DNA from: Lacihabitans soyangensis
Lineage (GTDB): Bacteria > Bacteroidota > Bacteroidia > Cytophagales > Spirosomataceae
NCBI RefSeq assembly: GCF_024343775.1
Contig: NZ_RJUF01000014.1
Coordinates: 1-64,000, forward strand
DNA length: 64,000 nt
Direction: 5' to 3'
Position 1 is the stretch's first letter, and each line of letters opens with the position of its first letter. The translations under genes and the position numbers were made by a program. Positions 38,967 through 47,762 of the stretch are shown piece by piece. Below the pieces are notes generated by a model. It had not been told where the DNA came from and ran no database searches. It saw only the letters and a program-made list of their open reading frames with translations.

Positions 38967-40319
38967 ATGAAACTTAAAAATTCAGTTTTGTTATTGGGAG
39001 CCAGCATTTTCATTGCTTCTTGTACAAACAAATCCCTTCCAACCAGTGGAGAGACTGATGACATGTATGCAACTTCTGCTGATGCTGCACCTGCTCCTAT
39101 TGTGGCCTCTTCTAATGCTCCATTTAATAAAAACAATGGTGTAAATACCCAGCAATTACCTTACGAAGATGAGTATGACAGAATGGATAGCGGGAATCAG
39201 GCGGAATCCACTGACGATTATTACAGCGAGGATTACATAACTTCGCGTGATTTCAAAAGAAAATCTAGTCCAAACCCTGGATATTCAGACGGTTATAGTG
39301 ATGGATATAGCCAAGGATGGTTAGATAACTCTTGGAGCCAGCCGATTGCAATGGGATGGAACTCGCCCTTTAATAGATTTGGATTTAATTCCTTTTCTCC
39401 ATTTAACTCAGGCGTATTTTTGTCATACGGATTTGGTGGTGGTTGGAATTCTTGGAATAGATTCTCGCCTTGGGGTTTCAACTCTTGGAACAATCCTTGG
39501 ATGATGGACTCTTGGGCTTTCAATTCATGGGGATACAGTCCTTGGGGATTCAATAGCTTCTATTCACCTTGGGGATTCAATAGCTTCTATTCACCATGGG
39601 GCTACAATAGCTTCAATTCTCCATGGGGTTTCAACGACTTTTATGGCAATGGTTTCTACAACAATTACAGACCTTACTATAACAACCAGGCTATTATTTC
39701 CCAAAACTCCTACAGGAATGGGTCTAGAACTTATGGTGCTAGGGAAACCGGAAGAAACTCTTCTAATTACAATGACAGATTTGTAAATACCAATAAACCT
39801 GCTGCGACCGCTTCAAGTGGAAGAACATCAAGCTCGGTGAGAAACTCTGGAAATACAAGCACTGCAAATGGAGAAAGAGTTTTGGCAGACAGAAAAAATG
39901 GAACTTGGGTAGGCAATACTTCTGGTAACAACACCAACAGTAGTAACCGAACCACTTACTCTAACTCAAGATCTAGTAGTGGTGCTACAGATTCTTACAA
40001 TCCAAGCTCAAGAAGACCTGCAAGTTATGATTCTTACAACAGGTCGAGCAACTCAGGATCAAGTAGCTATAGCTCAAGAAGTGCCAATACCAATAGTACT
40101 GCTCAAGGTAATACCTACACGCGTTCTTCTTCTAGCAGATCATCAGCGAACAATAACTATAGTTCTCCAAGTTATGATCGAGGATCTTCTTATTCTTCAC
40201 CTAGTAGCGGTAACTCAAGTTATAGCTCGGGATCAAGTTCAAGAGGAAGTAGCAGCAGTGGTGGCTCATCTTCTGGTGGTTCTAGCTCAGGTGGTGGATC
40301 TTCAAGAGGACCAAGATAA
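38967..40319 (+). CDS. Repeat-rich lipoprotein of unknown function
   Basis: A 450-residue exported lipoprotein. The ATG at 38967 gives a lipobox signal peptide (MKLKNSVLLLGASIFIASC, Cys19). A plus-strand start 33 bp upstream would add a poorer N-terminus. An acidic segment (about 30-80) is followed by a GYSDGYSDGYSQGW stretch. Next is an aromatic/Asn/Gly/Pro-rich region (about 110-240) with SPWGFNSFY units repeated in tandem. The second half is Ser/Asn/Gly/Tyr-rich and ends SSSGGGSSRGPR. No catalytic residues or known domain recognised. It looks like an extended, disordered surface or matrix-type protein. A well-formed terminator follows. Confidence 0.7.
   Translation: MKLKNSVLLLGASIFIASCTNKSLPTSGETDDMYATSADAAPAPIVASSNAPFNKNNGVNTQQLPYEDEYDRMDSGNQAESTDDYYSEDYITSRDFKRKSSPNPGYSDGYSDGYSQGWLDNSWSQPIAMGWNSPFNRFGFNSFSPFNSGVFLSYGFGGGWNSWNRFSPWGFNSWNNPWMMDSWAFNSWGYSPWGFNSFYSPWGFNSFYSPWGYNSFNSPWGFNDFYGNGFYNNYRPYYNNQAIISQNSYRNGSRTYGARETGRNSSNYNDRFVNTNKPAATASSGRTSSSVRNSGNTSTANGERVLADRKNGTWVGNTSGNNTNSSNRTTYSNSRSSSGATDSYNPSSRRPASYDSYNRSSNSGSSSYSSRSANTNSTAQGNTYTRSSSSRSSANNNYSSPSYDRGSSYSSPSSGNSSYSSGSSSRGSSSSGGSSSGGSSSGGGSSRGPR
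39540..39647 (+). repeat. 27-bp tandem repeat inside the lipoprotein gene
   Basis: Four units of 27 bp. The first two (39540-39566, 39567-39593) are identical, and the third (39594-39620) and fourth (39621-39647) are diverged. They encode the SPWGFNSFY-type nonapeptide repeat. Identity of units 1 and 2 suggests recent duplication by slippage. Confidence 0.85.
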
Positions 40320-40345
40320 TTTTTAATTAAAAACTCAATTTTATA

Positions 40346-40386
40346 CCCCGCTAATAAACCAATTGTTGTTGGCGGGGATTTTTTTA
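40346..40386 (+). terminator. Terminator of the repeat lipoprotein gene
   Basis: CCCCGC/GCGGGG stem (40346-40351 with 40372-40377) with a long loop that has its own CCAA/TTGG pairing, then a run of seven Ts. GC-rich and strong. Confidence 0.8.
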
Positions 40387-40409
40387 TCCTTTTTTTAAAA
40401 TATAACACT

Positions 40410-41924
40410 ATGAAAAAGTTAATTATTGGAGCATTTGCATTTGCTTTGGGCATTTCTTCATCGGTGGCACAATTGTCTCTGAATGGTCATTTTTATGGAG
40501 AAGACGCCTTGAAATTCTATTCTTATGGCAACTACGGTTCAGCAAGAACACAAGGAATGGGAGGAGCATTTACAGCTCTAGGGGGTGACTTGAGCAGCTC
40601 TTACTTAAATCCAGCGGGTCTAGGTTTTTACAATAAATCCGAGTTTACGATAAGTCCAATATTTACGGGTACCAACACTACTTCGAATTATATTGACAAC
40701 CCTACCAAGCTAAGTGCCTCTAACATGAGCATTGGCCAAATTGGTGTGGTATTTAGTAACAGAGGAGTTGGCACCCGCAAAAAAAGAACCGCATGGAGTA
40801 TTTCATACAACACTTTGGCAAACTTCAACAATGATTTTTCTTATAGCGGTTCGAATAAAAGAAGCTCTATATCAGACTATTTCGCAGAGAGAGCGACCCA
40901 AAGAGGAATAAGTTCAGAGGCGTTGAATAATGAATTTAATACCACTACTCGACTAGCTATGAATACCACGGCCCTAGCCTATCAAGCCTACTTGATAGAC
41001 CCGGTTCAAGGTGGCGGTTATGTGGCATCAGAACTTTCGACTCCAGTTAACCAAAAAGGAAATGTATCAGAGAGCGGTAACCTTGGACAAATAAACTTGG
41101 GATACGGTATCAACTACGACGACAAAACATATGTTGGGGCTTCACTTGGAATTCAGAACCTAAATTATACCCAAATAACAGACTTGACGGAGCAATTTCC
41201 TAACGGACAGATTTTCAATGGTTTTACCTTTGGAGACGAACTTTTCGTAAAAGGTACAGGTATAAACCTGAACGTGGGAGTTATAATGAAAGTTAGTGAC
41301 AACGTCCGATTTGGTGCAAATATCACCAGTCCGACGTCTATGAGGGTAAATGAAACTTATACATCTTATGTGGCTTACGACCAAAAACCAAATACCTTTG
41401 AATCGGACGAAAAAGAACTTTTCACTGTACCTAACGACTTCAAATATAGGATTTCGTCCCCATTGAAAGCCAATTTGGGTACTTCGATATTTCTGCCTAA
41501 AAAACTAGGTGTGGTAAGTGTAGAAGCCGAGTATGTAGGTTACAACATGATGAATGTGAGAGATAAAGAAGATAATATTTGGTCCACCGACCAAAAAAGA
41601 GGAATTCAAAGCGAGTTCAAAGACGTGGTAAATGTAAAAGTTGGTAGCGAATTAAGATTTGGAGTTGCAAGGGTAAGAGCAGGATTGAACTATCTCGGAG
41701 ATCCAAGAAAAAACAGTGATGCTTTTAATACCAGGTCAACCCTTATTGGAACCGTAGGAGCAGGAATAAGAAATAACAGGTTCTTTGCTGATGTTTCCTA
41801 CTCTAGAACTTCTAGAGATTTCGCTTTTACGCCATACAACCTTAGCAACGAAACCGACTTTGAATCTGCTACACTGAAGCAGTCAAAAGGTATCGTAGGA
41901 ATTAGCTTTGGCACGTTTTTCTAA
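40410..41924 (+). CDS. OmpP1/FadL/TodX-type outer-membrane transport protein
   Basis: Outer-membrane beta-barrel of the FadL superfamily, which admits hydrophobic compounds such as long-chain fatty acids. Signal peptide 1-20 (ending SSVAQ). The N-terminal hatch motif RTQGMGGAFTALGGDLSSSYLNPAGLGFY (residues about 46-74) is the family hallmark. Amphipathic strands follow to the C-terminus, which ends in Phe (ISFGTFF), the barrel-assembly signal. The 504 residues are normal. It follows the lipoprotein terminator, so it has its own transcript, and it is closed by a strong terminator. Bacteroidota members are often called 'hemin receptor' without proof. Confidence 0.88.
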   Translation: MKKLIIGAFAFALGISSSVAQLSLNGHFYGEDALKFYSYGNYGSARTQGMGGAFTALGGDLSSSYLNPAGLGFYNKSEFTISPIFTGTNTTSNYIDNPTKLSASNMSIGQIGVVFSNRGVGTRKKRTAWSISYNTLANFNNDFSYSGSNKRSSISDYFAERATQRGISSEALNNEFNTTTRLAMNTTALAYQAYLIDPVQGGGYVASELSTPVNQKGNVSESGNLGQINLGYGINYDDKTYVGASLGIQNLNYTQITDLTEQFPNGQIFNGFTFGDELFVKGTGINLNVGVIMKVSDNVRFGANITSPTSMRVNETYTSYVAYDQKPNTFESDEKELFTVPNDFKYRISSPLKANLGTSIFLPKKLGVVSVEAEYVGYNMMNVRDKEDNIWSTDQKRGIQSEFKDVVNVKVGSELRFGVARVRAGLNYLGDPRKNSDAFNTRSTLIGTVGAGIRNNRFFADVSYSRTSRDFAFTPYNLSNETDFESATLKQSKGIVGISFGTFF

Positions 41925-41936
41925 AAACAGAAACAT

Positions 41937-41974
41937 AAAAAAGGCGGTTTTAGTAATTTAAAACCGCCTTTTTT
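41937..41974. terminator. Bidirectional terminator between OmpP1-type and GT2 genes
   Basis: Stem of 14-15 bp (41937-41951 with 41960-41974), GGCGG/CCGCC core flanked by A6 and T6 tracts. It lies midway between converging genes. Confidence 0.9.
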
Positions 41975-41988
41975 GTTATCGATCAGTA

Positions 41989-42726
41989 TTACCATTTCTT
42001 TTCAAAATCCCCTCTAGAAAAGTATTTTTCGATAAAGCAGTACATTAAAATAAAGAAATATCTACTACCCATTTCCCTAATTTTTAACTTAGACTCACCA
42101 TACTTTCTATTTGTCCAAGAATTGGGTACCACAGCAAAACTAAAGCCCCGGATGATTGCCTTTAAAGGAAGTTCGATGGTAAGGTTAAAATGTGGTGACA
42201 AAAAAGGCTTCACTCCTTCTATAGTATGTCTTTTATAAAGCTTAAAAGCATTGGTTGTATCGTTATATTTAATATTCATGACCATCCTGATAATGGCGTT
42301 GGCCACTCTATTGATCACTTTTTTAACTCCTGGATAATCAATCGTTTTTCCTCCTTTCATGAATCGACTACCAAAAACGCAGTCGTAATTGCCTGCCATC
42401 ATAGTCTCATAAAACTTAACAAGATCATGAGGAGAATCGGACAAGTCGGCCATCATAACGGCCACGCAATCGCCCGAAAATCTTTCAAGTCCATATCTTA
42501 CCGCGTAACCAAAACCATTTGGACCAGAATTAGTGACAAAATTCAGTGCATCATGTTTTGCTTTTAGTGATTCCAATACCTCGAGTGTATTATCCTTAGA
42601 ATTGTCATTGACCACCAAAATCTCGTAGTTCATCTGTTTTTCAGAAAGAACTGACACCAACTCCTCGATGGTTTCACCAATAGACTCTGCCTCGTTGTAA
42701 GCAGGAATGACAATACTTAGCCTCAC
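41989..42726 (-). CDS. Family 2 glycosyltransferase (dolichyl-phosphate mannosyltransferase-like)
   Basis: GT-A glycosyltransferase that probably moves a sugar from a nucleotide-sugar to a lipid or glycan acceptor. The start is GTG at 42726 (MRLSIVIPAYNEAESIGETI). Signature pieces are VVNDNSKDNT, GYAVRYGLERFSGDC, and the acidic ADLSDSPHDL (metal-site equivalent of the DADLSHPP motif in DPM1-like enzymes), then GSRFMKGG. No C-terminal membrane helices are evident; the protein ends with a basic, aromatic tail. Third gene of an operon behind two nucleotide-sugar epimerases, whose product it probably uses or attaches. Confidence 0.87.
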   Translation of the reverse strand: MRLSIVIPAYNEAESIGETIEELVSVLSEKQMNYEILVVNDNSKDNTLEVLESLKAKHDALNFVTNSGPNGFGYAVRYGLERFSGDCVAVMMADLSDSPHDLVKFYETMMAGNYDCVFGSRFMKGGKTIDYPGVKKVINRVANAIIRMVMNIKYNDTTNAFKLYKRHTIEGVKPFLSPHFNLTIELPLKAIIRGFSFAVVPNSWTNRKYGESKLKIREMGSRYFFILMYCFIEKYFSRGDFEKKW

Positions 42727-42752
42727 TTATTTTTGGGTTAATTGATTAAAGC

Positions 42753-43814
42753 TTATTTGAGTTTTATTTGCTGTGAAAAAATCTGTTCCAGAATATCGTT
42801 CAAGTCATACTTATAATTCCAATCAGGATAATGACTTTTGAACTTTGAAACATCCGAAATATACCAAATATGGTCTCCAATTCGATTATCCTCAGCATAG
42901 CTGAAGTTCATTTTGTTACCCGTAATTTGTTCACAAATCTCTATAGCTTCAGTCATAGAACAATTTGAATGACGACCACCACCTGCATTGTAAACCTCAC
43001 CTTGACGAGGATTCATGTAGAAATGATAAAACATATTTACGAGATCATAAGAATGAATATTGTCTCTCACTTGCTTACCCTTGTAACCAAACACAGTGTA
43101 ATGATTACCGGTTACGGCACATTTCATCAGATAAGACAAAAATCCATGAAGTTGCGTCCCCGAGTGATTTGGCCCTGTGAGGCAGCCACCTCTAAACACC
43201 GCCACGTTCATTCCAAAGTACTTGCCATATTCTTGAGCCAACACATCAGCTGCCACTTTTGAGGCACCAAAAAGCGAGTGCTTGGAGTTGTCTATACTCA
43301 TGCTTTCGTCTATACCATGCTCATAGTAAGCATGCTCCTCAGAGATTTCCCAACGTTTATCTTGCTCAATCAAAGGTAAATAATTAGGGGTATCACCATA
43401 AACTTTGTTAGTAGAGGTAAAAATAAATACAGCCTTCGGTGCATGTAACCTAGTAAGTTCCAACAAATTGAGCGTTCCATTGGCATTTATGGTAAAATCA
43501 GTCAATGGCTCCTTGGCAGCCCAGTCATGGCTTGGCTGAGCGGCTGTATGTATTATCAATTGAATATCAGAAGCATATTGCTTAAAAACCACCTTTAAAG
43601 CCTCATAGTTTCTGATATCTATAGCATGATGTATGTAATTTTGAATACTTTCTTCCAATTCATCCTTGCTTCTTTCGGTAGAAGCATCTTTGCCAAAAAA
43701 ATAGGCTCTTTGGTCGTTATCTATACCGATAACTAAATCCATTTTGTCAGAGAAAAAACGTACGGATTCACTTCCTATCAAACCAGCAGAGCCAGTAACT
43801 ATGGCGACTTTCAT
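42753..43814 (-). CDS. NAD-dependent sugar epimerase/dehydratase (SDR) with Phe at the catalytic Tyr site
   Basis: Extended short-chain dehydrogenase acting on a nucleotide-sugar. The dinucleotide-binding loop is GSAGLIGS (8-15), the Asp at the end of strand two is in GIDND, and the active-site Ser/Thr is in [10 protein letters not shown] (134-135). The YxxxK motif reads [11 protein letters not shown], with Phe182 in place of Tyr and Lys186 retained. [12 protein letters not shown] and the VRDNIHSYD loop are like CDP-paratose/CDP-tyvelose epimerase relatives. It starts 3 bp after the other epimerase's stop and precedes the GT2 gene by 26 bp. The Tyr-to-Phe change may be a family trait rather than damage. 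Confidence 0.85.
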   Translation of the reverse strand: MKVAIVTGSAGLIGSESVRFFSDKMDLVIGIDNDQRAYFFGKDASTERSKDELEESIQNYIHHAIDIRNYEALKVVFKQYASDIQLIIHTAAQPSHDWAAKEPLTDFTINANGTLNLLELTRLHAPKAVFIFTSTNKVYGDTPNYLPLIEQDKRWEISEEHAYYEHGIDESMSIDNSKHSLFGASKVAADVLAQEYGKYFGMNVAVFRGGCLTGPNHSGTQLHGFLSYLMKCAVTGNHYTVFGYKGKQVRDNIHSYDLVNMFYHFYMNPRQGEVYNAGGGRHSNCSMTEAIEICEQITGNKMNFSYAEDNRIGDHIWYISDVSKFKSHYPDWNYKYDLNDILEQIFSQQIKLK

Positions 43815-43817
43815 ATT

Positions 43818-44879
43818 TTACTTTAAAATGTTTTCTAATTGTTTTTCGTTTTTGACAATCCACTGGTGAATGTCAGCAAAAATCTCATTTGCCGTTTTTT
43901 TAGGTGACCAGCCTATCTCACGTTCGATTTTAGAATTATCGGTAATGTAAATTCTCAAATCAGCAGGTCTGTTTTCTTTCTCAGATCCTACTGTTATTTT
44001 ATTTCCAGATATTTCTTCACAAATCTTGGTCATCTCCAATAGCGAAACACTACTATTTACCCCACCACCTGCGTTAAAAACCTTACCAGTAAACTTCGAA
44101 ATATTATGTATCTGAAAATCTATTAATTCAACCAAATCATCCACATGCAGAATGTCCCGAACTTGCTTTCCAAGGCCACTATAACCTATGTATTTCAGTG
44201 ATTGTTTCCAAAAATGTTTAGCCATCCAAAGTGTTACCACGCCTTGGTCAGTCTTACCCATTTGTCTTGGCCCAGCTATCACACCAAAACGTGTAATGGC
44301 AGCGTCAAGGTTATAAAAAGCCGAATATTCTTGTATGAATAATTCTGATGATAGTTTGGTGGTGCCATAAAAAGACCTCGCACCAGACAATGTAAAATCT
44401 TCGGAAATACCCCTACTCGAAATCCCCGACAAAATCTGATTATCAGTGAATGAAAAACGAGTTTCTTCTTCAATAAAGTTGGCAGTTTCGATACTGTCGA
44501 TCGGATAAACTCTACTGGTGGATAAGAATATAAGCTTAGCCTTGTGTTTAAGGCAAACATTGAAGCAGTTTATCGAGCCGTAAAGGTTGTTGTTGATAAC
44601 ATAACTCGGGTCGGAATTTAAACCGGACATAACTGAAGGTTCAGCTGAAGCCTCTATCAAAACGTCAAAAGCTTCAATGGAATTTAAGTCTTCAACATTT
44701 CGAATATCGCCATGTATAAATTCGATATCTCTTTCTTTGAAATCGGCCAGATTCAACTCCGAGCCTCTTCTTTTAAGATTATCAAATGCTATTATTTTAT
44801 ATTTTGGATATTTTTCTTTGAGCTGTATACAAAGTGTAGAGCCTATAAAACCCGCACCTCCAGTAACTAAAATTGTCAT
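43818..44879 (-). CDS. NAD-dependent sugar epimerase (CDP-paratose 2-epimerase-like)
   Basis: Extended SDR, same length as its neighbour (353 residues) but clearly diverged from it. The NAD loop is GGAGFIGS (7-14), the acidic end of strand two is AFDN, and the catalytic set is complete: Ser120-Thr121-Ser122 (FLSTSRVYP) and Tyr171/Lys175 in SFYGTTKLSSE. The RFGVIAGPRQMGKTDQGVV and QVRDILHVDDL regions resemble CDP-paratose 2-epimerase (RfbE/TyvE). First gene of the three-gene sugar operon. It probably supplies an unusual deoxy- or branched-type sugar for a surface polysaccharide; the real substrate is not deducible. Confidence 0.87.
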   Translation of the reverse strand: MTILVTGGAGFIGSTLCIQLKEKYPKYKIIAFDNLKRRGSELNLADFKERDIEFIHGDIRNVEDLNSIEAFDVLIEASAEPSVMSGLNSDPSYVINNNLYGSINCFNVCLKHKAKLIFLSTSRVYPIDSIETANFIEEETRFSFTDNQILSGISSRGISEDFTLSGARSFYGTTKLSSELFIQEYSAFYNLDAAITRFGVIAGPRQMGKTDQGVVTLWMAKHFWKQSLKYIGYSGLGKQVRDILHVDDLVELIDFQIHNISKFTGKVFNAGGGVNSSVSLLEMTKICEEISGNKITVGSEKENRPADLRIYITDNSKIEREIGWSPKKTANEIFADIHQWIVKNEKQLENILK

Positions 44880-44954
44880 TTATGCTAATGTTAACTGTAC
44901 TTTAAAAGTACCTGATCTTAAAACTCAATATGTGGATTTTGTTGTTAAGCGAAT

Positions 44955-44986
44955 GCAAATTTATCAATACTTGCTATCAAAAACAA
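44955..44986 (-). promoter_or_regulatory. Bacteroidota-type promoter of the sugar operon
   Basis: On the minus strand, TTTG (44986-44983), a 20-nt spacer and TAAATTTG (44962-44955), 76 bp upstream of the first epimerase. Confidence 0.6.
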
Positions 44987-45054
44987 ATATATTCATAAAG
45001 AGATGAATGCTGTTTTATGAGCCTAAGATCTAAAATGAAAAATACGAAACACAA

Positions 45055-47130
45055 TTAATTAACTTTATCCTTAGAATAAAAGTAATACACAGATTCTAAA
45101 TGCGATACGAACATTTGTCCATCGGTATTAGCTAATAAATCAAGTTTAAAAACGGAGTTACGCTTTTTTAAGAACTTCTTAACTTGTTCAAACTCGAACT
45201 TGGTGTAGAAAACACCTTTTCTACTATCAGTATTGTAGGGTTTTAACACACTCAGAAAGCTACTGCCGTCTTCTCCGTGAAAAATCAGGTAATACTTGGT
45301 CGATTTATTGGTATGCCTAAGATTAGTGAGATTCAGTACAATCTCGTGAAAATTATTCAAACTAAAAGCCTCCTCCAATATCGGCCTCGAAACAGTATCT
45401 TCTTTAAACTTAATAGTCTCTGTTAATGGATTAACTTTTGATTTAGTCATATACTCATCGTAATCGAAGTCATTTCGAAAAAGAAGCCATTTTCCGCAAA
45501 CATTCAAATTATCGTCATCCAGACTAAATACTGATATTTTAGCATCCTCGTTTGGCAAATATTTTTTGGGCAATAAAAAATCAAACCCCACTGATTGAGC
45601 CTTTACCTCCTCAAACAAACTCAAGTGGGCGTTTAAGGCTGGAATTAAGAAATAGGACTTTTTGCCCTTAGACTCCAAAATAATTCCTAGTTTAAGACTT
45701 CGAGCCCGAAAAACCCCATAATAGTTACCCTTTATTCTCAAATATGGATTTTCTTTGATGGCAAATCCCTCAATTTTCTTTATTTCAAATCCACAATCTT
45801 TAGATACCGTCCGTATTTTAAACTTGGACGAATCAAATATTTTTGAAACCACACTTTCTTTGATTTTATCTAAATCAAAATAGCCTTTTTGAACCAAATC
45901 CTCTATCCTATGATTTGAAACGAGAGGGATATTATAAAGAGTTTTTCTGTCCTTGTAGAGATCAAGTGTATTACCCAAATACATCATTTCGTCATTTCTT
46001 GTTTCTCTTTCATCGTATTTGAGGGTTTCTATCCAAGTTCTGTAATTCTTTATTTGGTAGGCGAATCCAGCCAAAATAATCACCGCAAAAAACAAGGTAA
46101 CTTTTTTAAAACTACTTTCAAGTTTCCAGGGTCTCAGAAACTCCTTAAAAAAAAGCATGTAAAGCAGTGTAAAAATCATTACACTGTTTATTAAGTAAGC
46201 ACCTCTTTGTAAAAACTCAGTACCATACTCATTTCTTTTTATTGAAATAATCAAAAAAGTTAACAAATAGAACGCTAGCATTAGTGTAAGGCTCAATTCC
46301 TTTTTGTAGGCTTTCCTGAAAATCACAAAAAATAAAATTAAAGCCAGAGCCAAAAGACCCAATACTAAATTGGTTTTTAGAGAACCAAAACCACCAATCC
46401 CTCCAATATAAATAGGATACACTTTAAGCAAATACGGGATAATATCTAACTTAAATACACTTTTGCCACTCTCATAGTCGTAAAAATAAATGTAGGAAAT
46501 CAGTAACGAAAACATCGACCAAATAAACAATCTCTTGTATTCTTTTTGCATGGCTAAACCTACAAACACTATCGGCATTAACAATATGCCGTTCCCGTTA
46601 GAAAATACCCCAAAGAACAAAAATACCAGAGGCAAAAAAGTAAACTTCCTGCTAATTGCAGTGTAAATGGTGCCGACGGTAAAAAATATCATCGGAAAAT
46701 GACTAAGAGATTCCATTGCCAAATAATAAATTTCGGCGTAAGCAAAACTTAGCATTAATATGGGTATCGGTAAAAAAAAGTAGAAACGCTTTAGATTAAA
46801 CGCGGCCTCCAGATACAAGAAAATCATAGAGGAAATATAGAAAACAAGGCCAATAATCCTGAATACTGCTAAATCGACCTTCCCAGAAAAATAAAAATAG
46901 GTCAAATTGATTATTCTTAGTGTGGCTATCCGGTGCTCGTTATGTTGCGAAAACACCAGATCTATTTTTTCCCAAAAACCTTTAAGTCCAAAGAATTTAT
47001 TATTGAAATCAAAGAAAGCCTCGTAATCGTCGGCAATTGGGAAGTTCTGAAAGTTCAAGGAAACGTCGTAACAATACGCCCCAAGAAAAATCAGAAATAT
47101 AAATATGGATAATATATTTAATATCCTCAT
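45055..47130 (-). CDS. Polytopic membrane protein, GT-C glycosyltransferase-like
   Basis: A 691-residue protein; the ATG at 47130 is used (a TTG one codon upstream is unlikely). About ten to twelve membrane helices occupy residues 1-350. The first periplasmic loop carries PIADDYEAFFDF and later FSQHNEHRIATL, which is the acidic-loop-plus-helix layout of GT-C transferases that use lipid-linked sugars. The last 330 residues are soluble and beta-rich (for example FRARSLKLGIILESKGKKS and LHFHGEDGSS-like strands). No family was recognised with confidence. The neighbouring nucleotide-sugar genes support a glycan role, but it has no shared operon with them (175-bp gap). Confidence 0.6.
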   Translation of the reverse strand: MRILNILSIFIFLIFLGAYCYDVSLNFQNFPIADDYEAFFDFNNKFFGLKGFWEKIDLVFSQHNEHRIATLRIINLTYFYFSGKVDLAVFRIIGLVFYISSMIFLYLEAAFNLKRFYFFLPIPILMLSFAYAEIYYLAMESLSHFPMIFFTVGTIYTAISRKFTFLPLVFLFFGVFSNGNGILLMPIVFVGLAMQKEYKRLFIWSMFSLLISYIYFYDYESGKSVFKLDIIPYLLKVYPIYIGGIGGFGSLKTNLVLGLLALALILFFVIFRKAYKKELSLTLMLAFYLLTFLIISIKRNEYGTEFLQRGAYLINSVMIFTLLYMLFFKEFLRPWKLESSFKKVTLFFAVIILAGFAYQIKNYRTWIETLKYDERETRNDEMMYLGNTLDLYKDRKTLYNIPLVSNHRIEDLVQKGYFDLDKIKESVVSKIFDSSKFKIRTVSKDCGFEIKKIEGFAIKENPYLRIKGNYYGVFRARSLKLGIILESKGKKSYFLIPALNAHLSLFEEVKAQSVGFDFLLPKKYLPNEDAKISVFSLDDDNLNVCGKWLLFRNDFDYDEYMTKSKVNPLTETIKFKEDTVSRPILEEAFSLNNFHEIVLNLTNLRHTNKSTKYYLIFHGEDGSSFLSVLKPYNTDSRKGVFYTKFEFEQVKKFLKKRNSVFKLDLLANTDGQMFVSHLESVYYFYSKDKVN

Positions 47131-47238
47131 CAAAAGTAATTTTAAAGACCTAGGACATTAAATGACACAAAGTGAACACATTTTTTTATGTAGAATGATA
47201 GGTGACTCCAATCTTTATCACCTCTAAAACCCGTAATA

Positions 47239-47760
47239 TTATTGCAAAGTTCTGAAATGAGCATCCAGAATCCACATGATTGTATTGGCGTCAGTATCGC
47301 CTTCAATCACAATGTCGGCTTGCTTATAAATATCAATTCTTGATTCGTAAGTTTTCAGCAAAGTATCTAACAAGGAATCGCTTTCTAAACTAAAAAGTGG
47401 CCTATTATTCTTTTTTGAGTTACGCATTCTTTCTTCCAATTTGAAAGGCTTAACATCCAAAAAAACGCTAATACCGTTTTCTTTGATAATGGCCATATTG
47501 TTGTTGTAACATGGCGTTCCGCCTCCTGTGGCTATTACTAACTTGGTATTGACCTCAATTTTCTTTAGTTGATCCGACTCCAACTTTCTAAAGTAATCTT
47601 CACCTTCTAAATTAAAAATTTCGTTAATTTTCTTTCCTTCAGAAATCTCAATTTTTTTATCTAAATCAATAAAATCGTAATTTAATTCTTTTGCTAATTG
47701 TCTTCCAAGGGTACTTTTTCCTGAGGAAGGCATCCCCAACATAAAAATATTTGTCGTCAT
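47239..47760 (-). CDS. aroK: Shikimate kinase
   Basis: Phosphorylates shikimate at the 3-hydroxyl in the chorismate pathway. The P-loop is GMPSSGKST (8-16), the shikimate-binding Asp is in FIDLDKKIE, Arg59-type contact lies in the EDYFRKLES helix, GGGTPCYN is the Walker-B-like loop, and the lid is in KKNNRPLF. The 173 residues are standard. The ATG begins 2 bp after the DoxX-like gene stop, so it belongs to the DUF1599/DoxX-like/aroK operon. Confidence 0.95.
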   Translation of the reverse strand: MTTNIFMLGMPSSGKSTLGRQLAKELNYDFIDLDKKIEISEGKKINEIFNLEGEDYFRKLESDQLKKIEVNTKLVIATGGGTPCYNNNMAIIKENGISVFLDVKPFKLEERMRNSKKNNRPLFSLESDSLLDTLLKTYESRIDIYKQADIVIEGDTDANTIMWILDAHFRTLQ

Positions 47761-47762
47761 TC

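Noticed and set aside
39540-39647. CRISPR-like direct repeats
   Set aside because: Units are 27 bp with no spacers, stay in frame and encode a peptide repeat within a gene.
47200-47223. Hairpin downstream of aroK as a terminator
   Set aside because: Only a 6-bp stem with a 12-nt loop and no adjacent T-run.
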